NCBI GenBank assembly: GCA_021464415.1
Contig: CM038466.1
Span: 31,278,833-31,342,832, forward strand
DNA length: 64,000 nt
DNA from: Lonicera japonica
Taxonomy: Eukaryota; Streptophyta; Magnoliopsida; Dipsacales; Caprifoliaceae
Direction: 5' to 3'
Each line of letters starts with the position of its first letter. Position 1 is the stretch's first letter. The position numbers and the translations under genes are program-made. Positions 22,944 to 34,246 of the stretch are shown here, one piece after another. The notes beneath the pieces were generated by a model that was not told the DNA's origin, searched no databases, and saw only the letters and a list, made by a program, of their open reading frames with translations.

Positions 22944-25172
22944 CTGCTCCTCCAGCAGGTCATGGACGGCAGCAGCACCGATCTCTCGAGTCCGGTATAC
23001 ATAAGGAGCCCTGTAGTTCCCCGCGATGAATCGGCGGAGAAAGGAAAACTGATCCTCATTCTCGACGAGAAGATCCACCTGGGCGCGCCCCAAACGGGTA
23101 TACGCCACAAACCAACTCTGAAGAAAAAACATAAAGGATATCAGCAATAATCAAACAGGAAAGACGTAAAGAACTGAAGTAGAAGTAAAAGGATAAAAGT
23201 ATGTACCTCCCACAACAATGAGAAGCCCTTGAGGTTCAGGGCTAAATGGTGAGAAACCTGGTCCATAGCATCATATAGGACTGCAAGGATGAAGCCTCCC
23301 CAGTCATAATCGAACATGATGCTGAAATTTTGGAGATAGGGCAGCCACCAGAGATGGACCGTGTCCCCCCCACGGGCCTCGAACAGATCGTGGAGCGTCA
23401 GTAGAAGAAGGACGCGGGCATACTGGCGCGCCTCCTGACTGGTCATCGGCGCCCCTGAGGCAACTAATCGGGCTCTCTCTGTGGCTAGCCGAGTAACCAA
23501 GACGGCCCGAGGAATCGTATCACCGGAACTCCGTCGCTCCGGAAACCATCCTAATGCACCAACGATGCCCTCTACTGTCAGACGCAAGGGGACATCTATC
23601 TGTATGGGAACCCCCTGAAGGAATCCCGGTCAGAGCAAACAAATCGAGAGGGGTCATCGTCATCTCCCCCCAGCTCCAATGAAAAGTGTGAGTGGTGTCC
23701 CACCAGTGACAGGCCAGAGCTGACACCAACACAGCTACCCTAGATACCCGCTCCGGGAGGGCATCAAAGAGAGAACCAAAAGGAGTTGCGAGAAGCAACT
23801 CCTGGACAGGGGCCGGTGCCTATCGCCATTCTAAAAAAATGGTGTTGGGAGAACCCCAACCACGGCCAACCCACTGTAGACAAAAAGAACGAGTACATGA
23901 TCATGAGGGTACTTTGGTGTAATTATGAGAGATATAGGGTTATAAGGGTAAATTATGTAATTTTCCAAACTTGAGGGTACTTTGGTGTAATTATGAGAGA
24001 TATAGGGTTATAAGGGTAAATTATGTAATTTTCCAAACTTGAGGGTACTTTGGTGTAATTATGAGAGATATAGGGTTATAGGGGTAAATTATGTAATTTT
24101 CCAAAATCTGAGAGTACTTTGGTGTAATTATGAGAGATATAGGGTTATAATGGTAAAATTATGTAATTTTCCAAACCTGAGGGTACTTTGGTGTAATTAT
24201 GAGAGATATAGGGTTATAAGGGTAAAACTATATAATTTTCCAAACCTGAGGGTACTTTGGTGTAATTATGAGAGATATAGGGTTATAGGGGTAAAATTAT
24301 GTAATTTTCCAAACCTGAGAGTACTTTGGTGTAATTATGAGAGATATAGGGTTATAAGGGTAAATTATGTAATATTCCAAACCTGAGGGTACTTTGGTGT
24401 AATTATGAGAGATATAGAGTTATAAGGGTAAATTATGTAATTTTCCAAACCTGAGGGTACTTTGGTGTAATTATGAGAGATATAGGGTTATAGGGGTAAA
24501 ATAATGTAATTTTCCAAACTTGAGGGTACTTTGGTGTAAATTATGAGAGATATAGGGTTATTGGGGTAAATTATGTAATTTTCCAAACCTGAGGGTACTT
24601 TGGTGTAATTATGAGAGATATAGGGTTATAGGGGTAAATTATGTAATTTTCCAAACCCGAGGGTACTTTGGTTTAATTATGAGAGTCATAGGGTTATAGA
24701 GTAAAATTATGTAATTTTCTAAACCTAAGGGTATTTTGTTGTAATTATGAGAGTTATAGAGTTATGGGGGTACATTATGTGATTTTCTAAACCTAAAAGA
24801 TATCGCAAGTAAAAGAATGTGTTCACTAAATCGGATGTTATCTCTAAACAGACATGCATATTAGCGTTAATTTAAATAACATACAGGAAACGACAGAAAT
24901 AAACAAGCGAATAAAAGAAGACATACTAGAGATCGACGACGGATCTCGTGTGAAACGGGCTCCATCAAGAGCCACGGAATGTCCGGGACCGGAGCAGCCC
25001 AGGTGACGTCGCGGTAGACCACCGCCCCACCGCGGTCTACCCCATCCTCACCGTACCAATCAAGGTCGGCCCAGTCGTCGTGGTGAGGGCTGCAGCGAAG
25101 AACGCCCTGAGCGTCTGTAAAAGTGACCTCCTCCTGGTCACCCTCCAGTCTATCGGGATGTTCAGGGTCCAT
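22944..25172 (-). pseudogene. plant mobile domain (PMD) gene, antisense within Tat-P; three exons, 3'-truncated
   Basis: Exon 1 (25172-24927) encodes 82 residues, acidic and unlike known domains. Exon 2 (23801-23207) holds the plant mobile domain: SLFDALPERVSRVAVLVSAL, THTFHWSWGEMTMTPLDLFALTGIPSG, then GIVGALGWFPERR. Exon 3 (23117-22944) reads SWFVAYTRLGRAQVD and ends at a GTAAAC donor beside the breakpoint, so later exons are lost. All junctions are GT-AG and phase 0. Exon 2 is 595 nt; an extra base in a G run near 23612 shifts the frame, otherwise the three exons would be one frame of 338 codons. PMD proteins (MAIN/MAIL family) are known both as host silencing factors and as transposon passengers. 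Here the gene lies antisense between lost pol and the 3' UTR of a Tat element, with its own promoter. Confidence 0.82.
23905..24797. repeat. 68-bp minisatellite, about 13 copies, in PMD intron 1
   Basis: Head-to-tail units starting GAGGGTACTTTGGTGTAATT, mostly 68 bp with single-base length changes, degenerating toward the right end. The whole array lies in the predicted 1,125-bp intron 1 (23802-24926). It has no spacers, so it is not CRISPR-like. Confidence 0.95.
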
Positions 25173-25309
25173 CCGTGTATATGGAATATATGAGAGAAAT
25201 CGAAAAAGTCGAAAAAGCGGCAGAGCTTCCGCGCTTGAGAGAAGAGAGAAAGAAAGCTAGAGAGAGAAAGAGAAATGAGAGAATGAGGTGGAATGAGCTC
25301 AGCAAGGGG

Positions 25310-25393
25310 CTTATATAGTGGGGCAGTTTGTCGCGCGACAAATGGCCACATTGTCGCGCGACAAAGAGCCAGACACCGAAGTGTCGCTCGACA
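25310..25393 (-). promoter_or_regulatory. PMD gene promoter: TATA box and three TGTCGCGCGACA palindromes
   Basis: On the minus strand CTATATAAG (25318-25310) lies about 140 bp upstream of the ATG, followed by a CT-rich leader. Directly upstream are perfect 12-bp palindromes TGTCGCGCGACA at 25329-25340 and 25352-25363, and a one-mismatch copy at 25382-25393. The nearest ends 10 bp from the TATA box. The same motif is clustered at the LTR promoter of this element. Confidence 0.75.
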
Positions 25394-27205
25394 AACCCAT
25401 CCCACCCCTGATTTTTTTACCTTTGTCTCATTTTATCTCTTGCAGGGGTACTCCAGATAAGCAGTTTTTCAAGAAAATTGCTAAATACCGCACACAGAGG
25501 ACAAAAAATCAAGGAGGACTTCCAAATCATCTCTCCGAAAGTGCGAAAACAAAATACAAACGGATAAAGTAGTCTCTGATCTCCCAAAAAGGACCGAGAC
25601 CATCAATGAGAAAAAGCAGGATATCAAAATAAGACGGGAATAGAAAAAATTGAAAGAGTAGAAAAGAGAAAGAACCCGCATAAGCGCCCAAAGCAAGCAA
25701 GAGAAATAGAAGTACAGAGTGACAGGGAGAGCCACACCAAAAGTGACAGCTAGGCCAAAACCGGCTCAGGGCTTCGTTTTGGGTGGGTAAGGCTCCTGAT
25801 CACAAATAAGGGATGAAAAGACTCTTGGTCAAAAATAGAGAAGGCCAGGAAAAGTCTTTCCCAAAAGAGGGAGAAATAAGGGCATCGAAAAACAGAATAC
25901 GATATGGGCCCACCAATAGAGAAAACTAAGAAGAGAACAGAAATCAGAGATTGGACTTTCAAACAAATTTTCTTTTCAGCACGATACCGAAGAGATGGTT
26001 TGGGAAATCCTCGGACCATCACTCTGCAGAGAGCAAGGGAAATCCGAAAGCTGCCTTCTGAGAGAAGTATCCTCACTCGAGAAAAACATAAGAATAAAGT
26101 TCAAGAAAGATACAGGGAAACAGACACCCGGATTAGACCCCGAGAAGCTCTTCTCACCCTCACTGAGATTTCTCTCGCTCACTCTAGCAGTCTAAGAGAG
26201 ATAGCGATTAAAAAGAAACACAAACACAAGCCCTTTTCGGAGGCAAATCACAAACACAAGCCCTCGCCAGAGGCGAGATACTCACAAAGCCTTCCCAGAG
26301 GCAAATTTTCTTTCTTATTTTTTCAGATCAAAAGGCTCTTCCAGAGAGGCACACGGTAGTCCTCCCACCTGAGGCGAAGCCCTCCCAGAGAGGCACATGG
26401 TAGTCCTCCCACCTGAGGCGCAATGATAGTCCTCCCACCTGAGGTGAGAAGATCAAAAGCCCTCCCAGAAAGGCACAGTGTAGCAATGGTAGTCCTCCCA
26501 CCTGAGGCGCAATGATAGTCCTCCCACCTGAGGCGAGAAGATCAAAAGCCCTCCCAGAAAGGCACAGTGTAGCGATGGTAGTCCTCCCACCTGAGGCGCA
26601 ATGGTAGTCCTCCCACTTGAGGCGAAGCCCTCCCAGAGAGGCACACGGTAATCCTCCCACCTGAGGCGAAGCCCTCCCGGAGAGGCATACGGTAGTCCTC
26701 CCACCTGAGGCGAGAAGATCAAAAGCCCTCACAGAAAGGCACAATGTAGCAATGGTAGTCCTCCCACCTGAGGCGAAGCCCTCCCAGAGAGGCACACGGT
26801 AGTCCTCCCACCTGAGGCGAAGCCCTCCCGGAGAGGCATACGGTAGTCCTCCCACCTGAGGCGAGAAGATCAAAAGCCCTCCCAGAGAGGCACAGTGTAG
26901 CAATGGTAGTCCTCCCACCTGAGGCGAAGCCCTCCCAGAGAGGCACACGGTAGTCCTCCCACCTGAGGCGCAATGGTAGTCCTCCCATCTGAGGCAAGTA
27001 GAGCAAATGAAAGCCCTCGAAAGAGGCAATGAGGTAATAGAAGCCCTCTCCGGAGGCAAAGACAAACTCGAAGCCCTCTCCGGAGGCGTTCACGAACACT
27101 TTTTGCATACACACACTCCTTTAGAGTTCATGCGGGAGCCATGGATCATGATCTCTTCCAGTCGCCTCAATTCCTTGCAAGCAAGGAGCTTGAGTCGAGA
27201 GGGTC
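25394..27205 (+). other. Tat-P 3' UTR with tandem repeats and polypurine tract
   Basis: This is A- and GA-rich sequence without a plausible gene; long open frames near 25904 and 26328-27114 come from low-complexity or repeated sequence. It ends in GAGTCGAGAGGGTC (27192-27205), next to the LTR, matching the ACGAGAGGGTC before the Tat-3 3' LTR. Confidence 0.65.
26329..26998 (+). repeat. tandem and composite repeats in Tat-P 3' UTR
   Basis: Units combine TAGTCCTCCCACCTGAGGCG with AAGCCCTCCCAGAGAGGCAC and a GAGAAGATCAAAAGCCCTC variant in a changing order, giving higher-order units of about 40-130 bp. Shorter AAGCCCTC...GAGGC units flank them on both sides (26226-26305, 27010-27085). Confidence 0.85.
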
Positions 27206-28744
27206 TGTAGACACCCCGATCCGTGACCCCCACAAGAACTCTAACGACCTTCAAGAACTACTGTTCTTGGGTCCGGAACCCATCCGAGCACCCAAAACTA
27301 CCCCGAAAGGGTTTATTGGCCAATAAACCCATTTTTAAGAGAGATTGTCGCACGACATATCACATTGTCGTGCGAAAATCACACTATGTCGCGCGACAAA
27401 TGCTCCTGACACCAGACCATCCACTCCCTGACACATCAGTCTGTCAGAAACATCACTTCAGCCGTTTGTCGCACGACATAAGACACATTGTCGCGCGACA
27501 TATGCCCTTTTTGGGGAAATGTCGCGCGACATACTCTCCCGAGCAGTATAAATAGGCCAACACCCCCCAAGGGTTCAAGGCAGCAACTTGGGATTGTAGA
27601 ATTTTAAGCTTTAAATCTGATCTTCTAGTATTTAATCAAGCATTCTCTATTATTATTTGATTTCTGAAGAATTATCGAGTCTATTCTCGACACTCGACGT
27701 GTCCCGTCTCTGGAATCGAAATCTCAGGAATATCTGAAGAAGGAAAAGATCATTATCGCCAGAGATCTCTCTGCCGTATTATATTTTCTTTCTTATTATT
27801 ATTCTCGTCGGGAAGGTAAAGAAAGTCTCTTCTAGTATTTAAACATTAAATATCTGTGTATTTGTTTCATTTCTGTTATTCTGTCCACGTTTTATTTGAA
27901 TAAACTTATTGCCAAGTTATAAATAGTCTATCGTTTTCAAAACAAAAGACCCTGATAAAACCATTTGTAAAACCAGAAGAGTAAGTACATTACCATCCGG
28001 ATAAAACCCTGTCTTCGAAACTCGGACCGGTAAAACTCACTTAGGAATTAAAAACCCAGTATATCCTATTTGTTTCATAGATTGTGATACATCTGGGAGA
28101 ACCCCTCTCAAGAGTTCCAATTCCATATTGAATTAGTTCCACTAAAAGATCCGAACTTTTCCAATACAAGTCAACACCCGGGAAAACCATCTTTATCCGA
28201 GAAATAATATGGGAAACTCTCTCTCTAAAGAAAATAACCTTTATCACTTGTATTTGCATTTCTCAAAACTCAACATTGGATCTCGGAACACAAAGGTTTT
28301 CATCACTTTTCCCGTTTTCCCCAAAAATTAGGGTTTTTTACTTAGAAAGTAGTAGACTGTCGGTAAAAGCATCCACGTTTTTCAACATAGAATAAACATA
28401 TAAAAGAACACTAGAGACCGAAAGGGCGGAATGGGTGCTTAACACCTTCCCAAGCCGTAATATAGTTTCCGAGCCTTATAGAATCCTGGTTTCGTAGACA
28501 AACGTGTAAATAAAGGCTTATCTGTAGCCTTTCCTCTTACAGAACTGTTTTGTACGTTTTCTCGTAAAACGTACCGGCGACTCTGAACGAACCCCTTTGC
28601 ATCTAGAATAGACATAGGGATACCCGATATGAACCATCAACAAAAGACGCTCCAACAAATGGAACGACGGAATCCGTTCCGACGTTTCAGATGCCCAACC
28701 GAACAGGGACGAGACCCGGGGGGTCGTATTTGCGGATTCTCACA
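27206..28744 (+). repeat. Tat-P 3' LTR, 1,539 bp
   Basis: Starts TGTAGACACCCCGATCC and ends GGATTCTCACA, like the Tat-3 LTRs (TGTGAACACC ... GGATTCTCACA). It contains a U3 palindrome array, TATAAATA at 27547-27554, and the conserved ACCGAAAGGGC hairpin near 28418-28457. No target duplication can be assigned because the left end is lost. Confidence 0.82.
27346..27554 (+). promoter_or_regulatory. Tat-P LTR promoter: six TGTCGCGCGACA-type palindromes and TATA box
   Basis: Copies start at 27346 (TGTCGCACGACA), 27366 (degenerate), 27387 (perfect), 27467 (TGTCGCACGACA), 27489 (perfect) and 27520 (perfect). The last ends 15 bp before TATAAATA (27547). Start-to-start distances are 20, 21, 80, 22 and 31 bp. 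Each copy holds up to three CpG sites. Confidence 0.8.
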
Positions 28745-29743
28745 ATTTCGATTCAGTTTTATTTGATTTTCATATATGTTTTTTTAGTAAAAAAATTAAA
28801 TTGTGATGCAATACTTTTTTATAGAAGTAAAAAAACTATAATATATATGATATGATAAGTATTTTTGGTTAGCATAGAAATTAAAAGATTACAATGTTTA
28901 TTGTCTGCGTATGGGACCAAGGAGTCTGTTAGTTATAGAACTTAAAAAATGTTTATTGTCTATGTTATGGACACTTATGTTAAAACTAAAAAAAATTTAG
29001 TTATGGTGATGATAAGTCGGCCAAGATAAGATGAGTAAAATATTTAATTGATTAAAAAAACACATAATTTTTTATCAGTCAAGTATTTAATTTTTCAAAA
29101 CTATAAAATTCCATATTCAAAATTTATGAAATCTAAAATTCAAAATTTAAAAAAGCGATGAGTGAGATATCTGAAAAATGAAAACCAAACAAAAAAAAAA
29201 CACTTTGATTTTAATCAATTTAGGTTTTCAAACATCCAAAAGTATGAAATCTTAAATTTAAGATTTAAAAACCACTATAAATAGATTTTTGGCATATAAT
29301 TGCGAGTTATATTTGTAATAAATCAAAAGCAGTTCTAAGAATAAAATAATATCATGCTAAATTGCAAATAATTTGAAACTATAGCAAAAATTTCCAAAGT
29401 TTATTGAAAATTCTTAAGAGTAAATTTATGGAAAATTACATATAATTGTGTCTTCGTAGGGAAATTATAAAAAATTTCGTACAGTTCAAAGAAAATTATA
29501 ATTTATTAATTTCAATACTTGAGATTTCTCATACACCCCCTCTGCGCGCTATCTTTCGTGTTCTAGATATGTGTCATTTCTTTATGTTTTAAATCTATGT
29601 GCCCTTGAACGAAAAAAAAAAAAAACCTTAGAAAACTTTAATTGCACTCACTGGATTGAAATTTAGTCTAAACAACACAAAGTTTCAATTTAAATTAATT
29701 AATATGTTAATCAAGATGATCGATGCCAATTTTCATTATATAC
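28745..29743. other. AT-rich spacer between Tat-P and Tat-M
   Basis: No gene, repeat or element termini seen. It contains several AAATTCAAAATTTA-like phrases. Copia sequence does not resume here, so the copia/Tat-P boundary is not a simple insertion. Confidence 0.55.
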
Positions 29744-30462
29744 TGTAGGTGGTCAAAATTTTATGACCCGACCCATTGTAAAAATAGTTCGAGAAATGAG
29801 TCGGAGAGAATAGATAAAACATGTAAAGTGTGGCAAGAGGATTTTTTGGGCACGGTAAGTTCCCTCGACAGCGCTTATGCTGATCCGGCAGTACGTCCTC
29901 CGTCTGTGTGTGTGTGATTGCTGTATTGAGCTCTTAAGGCAATGTTAATGGTATAACAAGCTTTTTCTTTCTAAAACAGATTAAGTAAAACTAGCCACTC
30001 TTTCTGCCCAAATACCTAGCAACCAACCCTCTTCTCGAGCCTCCCATATCCTATTTATATGTATAGAATTAGGGTTACATTTGCTCATGAGGGTTGATAG
30101 TAAAATGACTAAAGAGGGTAAGACTTGGATAATACTCCAGCTTTCATTCCCTTATCCACTACTAACAAGTTCTGAATTCATATGTTGGTGGTGGAGTAGT
30201 GGGGATCCTCACGATTCTGTACAGATTCGTATGATTTGGTATGATCCTCTACACGTGTTTCTCACTAGCTATGGCACATACTCCCCTTTGTGGGGTCTCG
30301 GCACCGGCTTTCCATCTCGGCGTGCCTTAGCACCTTTTCTTCAACATAACTTCTTGTTATTCCTTTCCGTCTGGGGACGGCCCGCTTGCTAGACTTGTGG
30401 TATGGGCCTTCAAGTAGATTAGACTGGCCCAATTTACGTTAGCCAAATTTTATGCTCCCTCA
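29744..30462 (-). repeat. Tat-M 3' LTR (left copy)
   Basis: On minus the LTR ends CCACCTACA at 29744. At least 29744-30113 aligns with 63632-64000. The other end is proposed at 30462 (minus TGAGGGAGC, preceded by a purine-rich GAAGGGGAAAT tract), giving 719 bp; this boundary is inferred. A TATA-like CATATAAATAGG (minus) lies at about 30046-30062. Confidence 0.7.
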
Positions 30463-30859
30463 ATTTCCCCTTCAACTATGCGATCTCATCAAACAAGATG
30501 TGGATCACGTGCTTGAGTCCAATCTTCGGTTGGAAGCTTCCCCGAATGACCTAACCCGATTCCACATGTCGATCATCGATCTGATTATCCTACGACTTGA
30601 GGCTTAACCCATTTCTTTCGAATTTGTGACTCCCTTTCTTTATTGCGCGCTTCTTAAGGTATAATTACCCTTTGAATATCGCACTGTCGTCATTGTGTGT
30701 TCATACTTTCAAAGAAAAATTTTTGCTTGTTCATTCCCTACATCCGTTCTAGGGCTCTACCAAATCGGTTATTTGCTACTTTATTCTTCTTCGTGTTCTT
30801 ACTCCTCACAAGTCCCACCACTATTCTTGCTATTAACCCTTTCAAAACTCTAGAAGGCG

Positions 30860-33647
30860 ATGGGTCGTTATCGATTGGGAACTGAAGAGAGAAGAAACGA
30901 ATTTCACCGTAATTTCCTCCCCGAACAACTCCAATGGGAAAAGATCGAAAGCGAGGGAGACGTGATTTTTGAGAAAATCGCGTTTGATGATGGCACGTAT
31001 CTTGTTTATGCAGCCTACTTTGGGTAAGCCGGATTACGAGTTCCCTTTGACTCACTGTTAGTCGATTTTCTTTATCGGATTTGGCTCCATTTGAGTCAAG
31101 TGGCTCCCAACATGGTTAGGGTCATATTGGGTCTGGCCGAGGTGAATAGGAGGTTTAACATGCAGCTCGACTTTTGGGATATTGCATATTGTTACTCTTA
31201 CAATTTTTCCAGCTCTAAGGGTGGGTGGAGTTTGAAAGGAAGGCCGGCCCAGGCCCTAATCCTTGGTTTATAGGATTTTGGCAAGTACATTTATAACGAT
31301 GCGGTAGTCTTGAAAGGGGATGTGGAGCTTGATCCCAATGGATTCTCAGTTCCCAGGCAGCGCGGCCGACCTGGTAAGTCACTGTTGAACCCTGTGTAGC
31401 ATTGAATAACATCCTTTTTTTGCTGTAATCTTAGCCTCGCCTGGGGTATTGTTCACTACGAGCAATTAAACGCCATCGCTCGTCATACCGGTAACGGTGA
31501 TGGCTCAATAATGAATCATCCTAGGGCGGCCCATAACCTTCTGGGTTATCGCCCTAACTGTATGTCCTTTCTTGATAGGACTTCTCCAGGCGACTGGATA
31601 GGATATCAACTAGAACCTCCTGCACAATATCAATTGTTCGCTCGGTATCATATTCTAACCGAGAGGTCCGGGCCGACACAGAGAGAACTGCTCGCAAAGC
31701 GGCTGGAGGCTCGGCTGAAGCAACTTTGGACCAGTCGCAAAGAAACTGCCAGAAGAGTAAGGCCCACAAGTTGCCCAGAGTGAACATTTTGGCAGTTTTC
31801 ACTATCGATGAAGGTTCAGCTGCTCCTATTATAATTGACGTACTGATTCGGCGTCTCGTTAGGTTACCGTTGAGGACGATGTCCCAACCGCGACTCCTCA
31901 TCCGAAGTCAAACCGAGGGGTCGCAGTTCCAGTTGAGGGTCTAGACGTCCCTAACGTTTACAATGAGGGAGTGGACCCAGAAATCGAACAATTTTTTTAT
32001 GATGCTGGGTTTGCCAACTAGGTTGGTCCCTCCGGTACACTAACTTCAGTTGAGTTAAAGGGTCTTCAAGCAACTACCGTCGTGGGGGGCCAAGTCGGCT
32101 TGGACGCCGCAATCAAAAATCTCATCTCCGAGCCTACCATAACTAAGCCAAACAACCCTCTTCCAAACGAAGAGGTTGCAGTAAACGAAGGTGCTTTTTC
32201 TATTTTTTTCTCCTTCTTCCAGTGTTATTTTCTTCGAGGATTTCTTCTTGTGGCCTACCAATGTTAGGAGGCGTCTGATAAGACAGTATCGTATTGAGTT
32301 GGTGCTAAACCTAGTCATTTTTTGCATGAAATAGGCACTTCCGAGACCTCTTTTCCCTTTTCCTCTATCCAAGCCATAGAGACGGCGGTTCCTTCTAGGA
32401 CAAAAAGATTGAATTTTCAGCAAGTCCTCCTGATGAAAGAGAATAAGGCAATGCCGTATTTTGAAATTGCCAAACTCGCTACTCCTTTAAAAAGGGTTAA
32501 GAAAAAGGGTGTGCCTTGCAAAGGCAATGCAGAGACAGCTCCATCTGACACTCTCTGAGTCGATCATCGGGCCCCATCATCAGGTGCTGCTCTGAGTGTT
32601 GATGTTGCTGCTCCCATCGTTTCTTAGGCATTGACCTCTGTTGAGGGTGGCTCTTATGCCAGCTTGGCGGTTACTGATGAGGGGGTTCGTGTTTCCTCTT
32701 CGGCCATTGAGAGCGATATTGGTCCTGGCCCATCTGTGGATAAGGGCAAAGCGAAAGTTTTCATGGTGGAGTCGAGATTATGCTTCCCTGGTAGGCTGGT
32801 GACTGTTGAAGATTCGGCTATCCATGATCCCAAAGTTGGCCGCGCCATGATTACATACATGTCCCTCCCTAAGGATCAAGAATCGCTACAACAAGAAAGC
32901 CTAACTGACCTGGGAATATGAGTTTTTTGATGTCTTACTGAGGTAAAACACCCCCATCATCTTTATCTTTTCTTATCGGTTATGATTTTTTTCAACATTT
33001 ATGTAATAATCGTCATGCTTGTTGATCGATACATGCTTCTTTGAACTTAGGCTGAAGCGTATGCAAGAGTTGAGGAGAGCCAAGGCCGTTAAGAAGGAGC
33101 GAAAGACCGAGCTCAATAAACAGCGCGCCTTTGATCGCCATCTGTTAGAGGCTCAACTAGCCCAAGGCAATGAACTCGCTGCTCTCAAGGCTTCCTATCA
33201 AAAACAGGCCTCCAGCCTTGATGAAGTCAAGAATGCTTTAGGGGCTAAAAAACTGGCTAGAGTGCGTGCGAAGCTAATGGCCAAGGGTACTGTTGCAGAA
33301 CTAAATCGAGTCAGGGAGGAGCACGCTTGAACGTGGCTTAATTGAAAGAAGAGCATCCCTTTGAAATATCCCAATTGGATCTTCGTCATGGATTTACTTT
33401 GGTTGAAGAGAGGAACAATGGCTATAACGAGGTGTTGGGTGACTGTGCGTTCGAGATGTCTAAACTTAAAGATCTTATATTCTAAGGCAGATACAAACTC
33501 GGTCTCGAGCGGGCCGGTCTCATATTCGATCATGAACTATATGGTTGGCCTGCGTTATACCCACCAGATCTTTATAATGCCAAAGTTGTTTTTAATTCTG
33601 AAAAGGATGAGGATACATCTCCTTCTAGTCCCCCTACCAAAGTTTAA
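30860..33647 (+). pseudogene. antisense accessory gene of Tat-M, 'putative gypsy type transposon' family-like, with coiled coil
   Basis: On the strand opposite to Tat-M, the ATG at 30860 starts MGRYRLGTEERRNEFHRNF, followed by LRVPFDSLLVDFLYRIWLHL and NMVRVILGLAEVNRRFN, which resemble the N-terminal domain of the plant family annotated as putative gypsy-type transposon protein (Transposase_28). In-frame stops occur at 31025 and 31271. A GTAAGT at 31374 and TTAG at 31431 suggest an intron, but the phase does not fit cleanly. Further on are DPKVGRAMITYMSLPKDQESL (32828 on), a strong coiled coil (33043-33330) and a C-terminal block ending TSPSSPPTKV with TAA at 33645. Such antisense genes are known between pol and 3' LTR in Tat elements; their role is unknown. 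Confidence 0.65.
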
Positions 33648-33960
33648 TAAATGTGTGATAAGAGCATATATATATGTATTTTTTTCGATCTTAGATTCTC
33701 TCTTTCTGTATTCTTTTGCTATAATACAATTTTGACTTGGCCTTGAATTTTGTTACGTTCTATGATTTTTGCTGATTTCCAAATCAATGTTATTATGGTG
33801 TTGCCCCTCAAGACACGAAGTGCATGTTGCAACGTGGGGCAGGTAACACCTCATGTGTTGATATCCTGTATAGCTTTATATTCAATCTATAAAGTAATGT
33901 CAAGAAGTTGTCATAAGGTGGAACAAATGTTGCTAGAGCACAAGAGTTCATCTTGGCATA

Positions 33961-34197
33961 TGGCAGATGACACTTGTGGCTTAAACAGCCAAAAGTTTTT
34001 AAATAATGCCCATTGGGCACAAGCATTCATCTCGGTTTATGACAGATGACACTTGTGGCTTAAACATCCAAAGGTTTTTAAATAGTGCCCCTTTGGCACA
34101 AGTGTTCATCACGGCTTATGGCAGATGACACTTATGGCTTAAACAGCCAAAGGTTTTTAAATAATGCCCTTTGGGCACAAGTGTTCATCTCGGCGTG
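33961..34197 (+). repeat. 79-bp tandem repeat, three copies
   Basis: Units start at 33961, 34040 and 34119 with TGGCAGATGACACTTGTGGC or close variants. A more decayed partial copy precedes them. The array lies between the antisense accessory gene and the next small gene's promoter. Confidence 0.85.
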
Positions 34198-34246
34198 CTT
34201 ATCCTTTACGCGAATTGCTTAGCGTGTTAAATGGGGGGTTATACGT

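Larger units (their letters stand above)
22944..28744 (+). mobile_element. Tat-P: 3' part of a Tat/Ogre-like Ty3/gypsy element with antisense PMD gene
   Basis: From left to right: truncated antisense PMD gene, 3' UTR, polypurine tract and complete 3' LTR, so the element runs on +. Its 3' UTR shares phrases with that of Tat-3, such as GAGAGCCACAC...AGTGACAGCT (25711 and 58399) and GGTGAGTAAGGCTCCTG-like sequence (25779 and 58452). The LTR shares its ends and internal hairpin with the Tat-3 LTRs. Gag, pol and the 5' LTR are missing; the left edge is a deletion or recombination junction with the copia remnant. Confidence 0.75.

Noticed and set aside
23786..24386. Open frame with repeated VLWCNYERYRVI motif
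   Set aside because: It is the 68-bp minisatellite read in a frame kept open by one-base length changes; it lies in an intron on the other strand.
23905..24797. Possible CRISPR array
   Set aside because: Units are contiguous without unique spacers, and the context is a plant retrotransposon intron.
25904..26359. Basic 151-codon frame in the Tat-P 3' UTR
   Set aside because: Lys/Arg-rich from GA-rich DNA; the aligned part of the Tat-3 3' UTR has no such frame.
26328..27114. Long minus-strand frames with repeated GGRTT/RWEDY motifs
   Set aside because: They arise from the Tat-P 3' UTR repeats; no start context, domain or conservation in Tat-3.
29744..30113. An independent solo LTR
   Set aside because: It matches 63632-64000 and lies at the correct end of Tat-M, with pol and primer site in consistent minus orientation, so it is the 3' LTR of that element.
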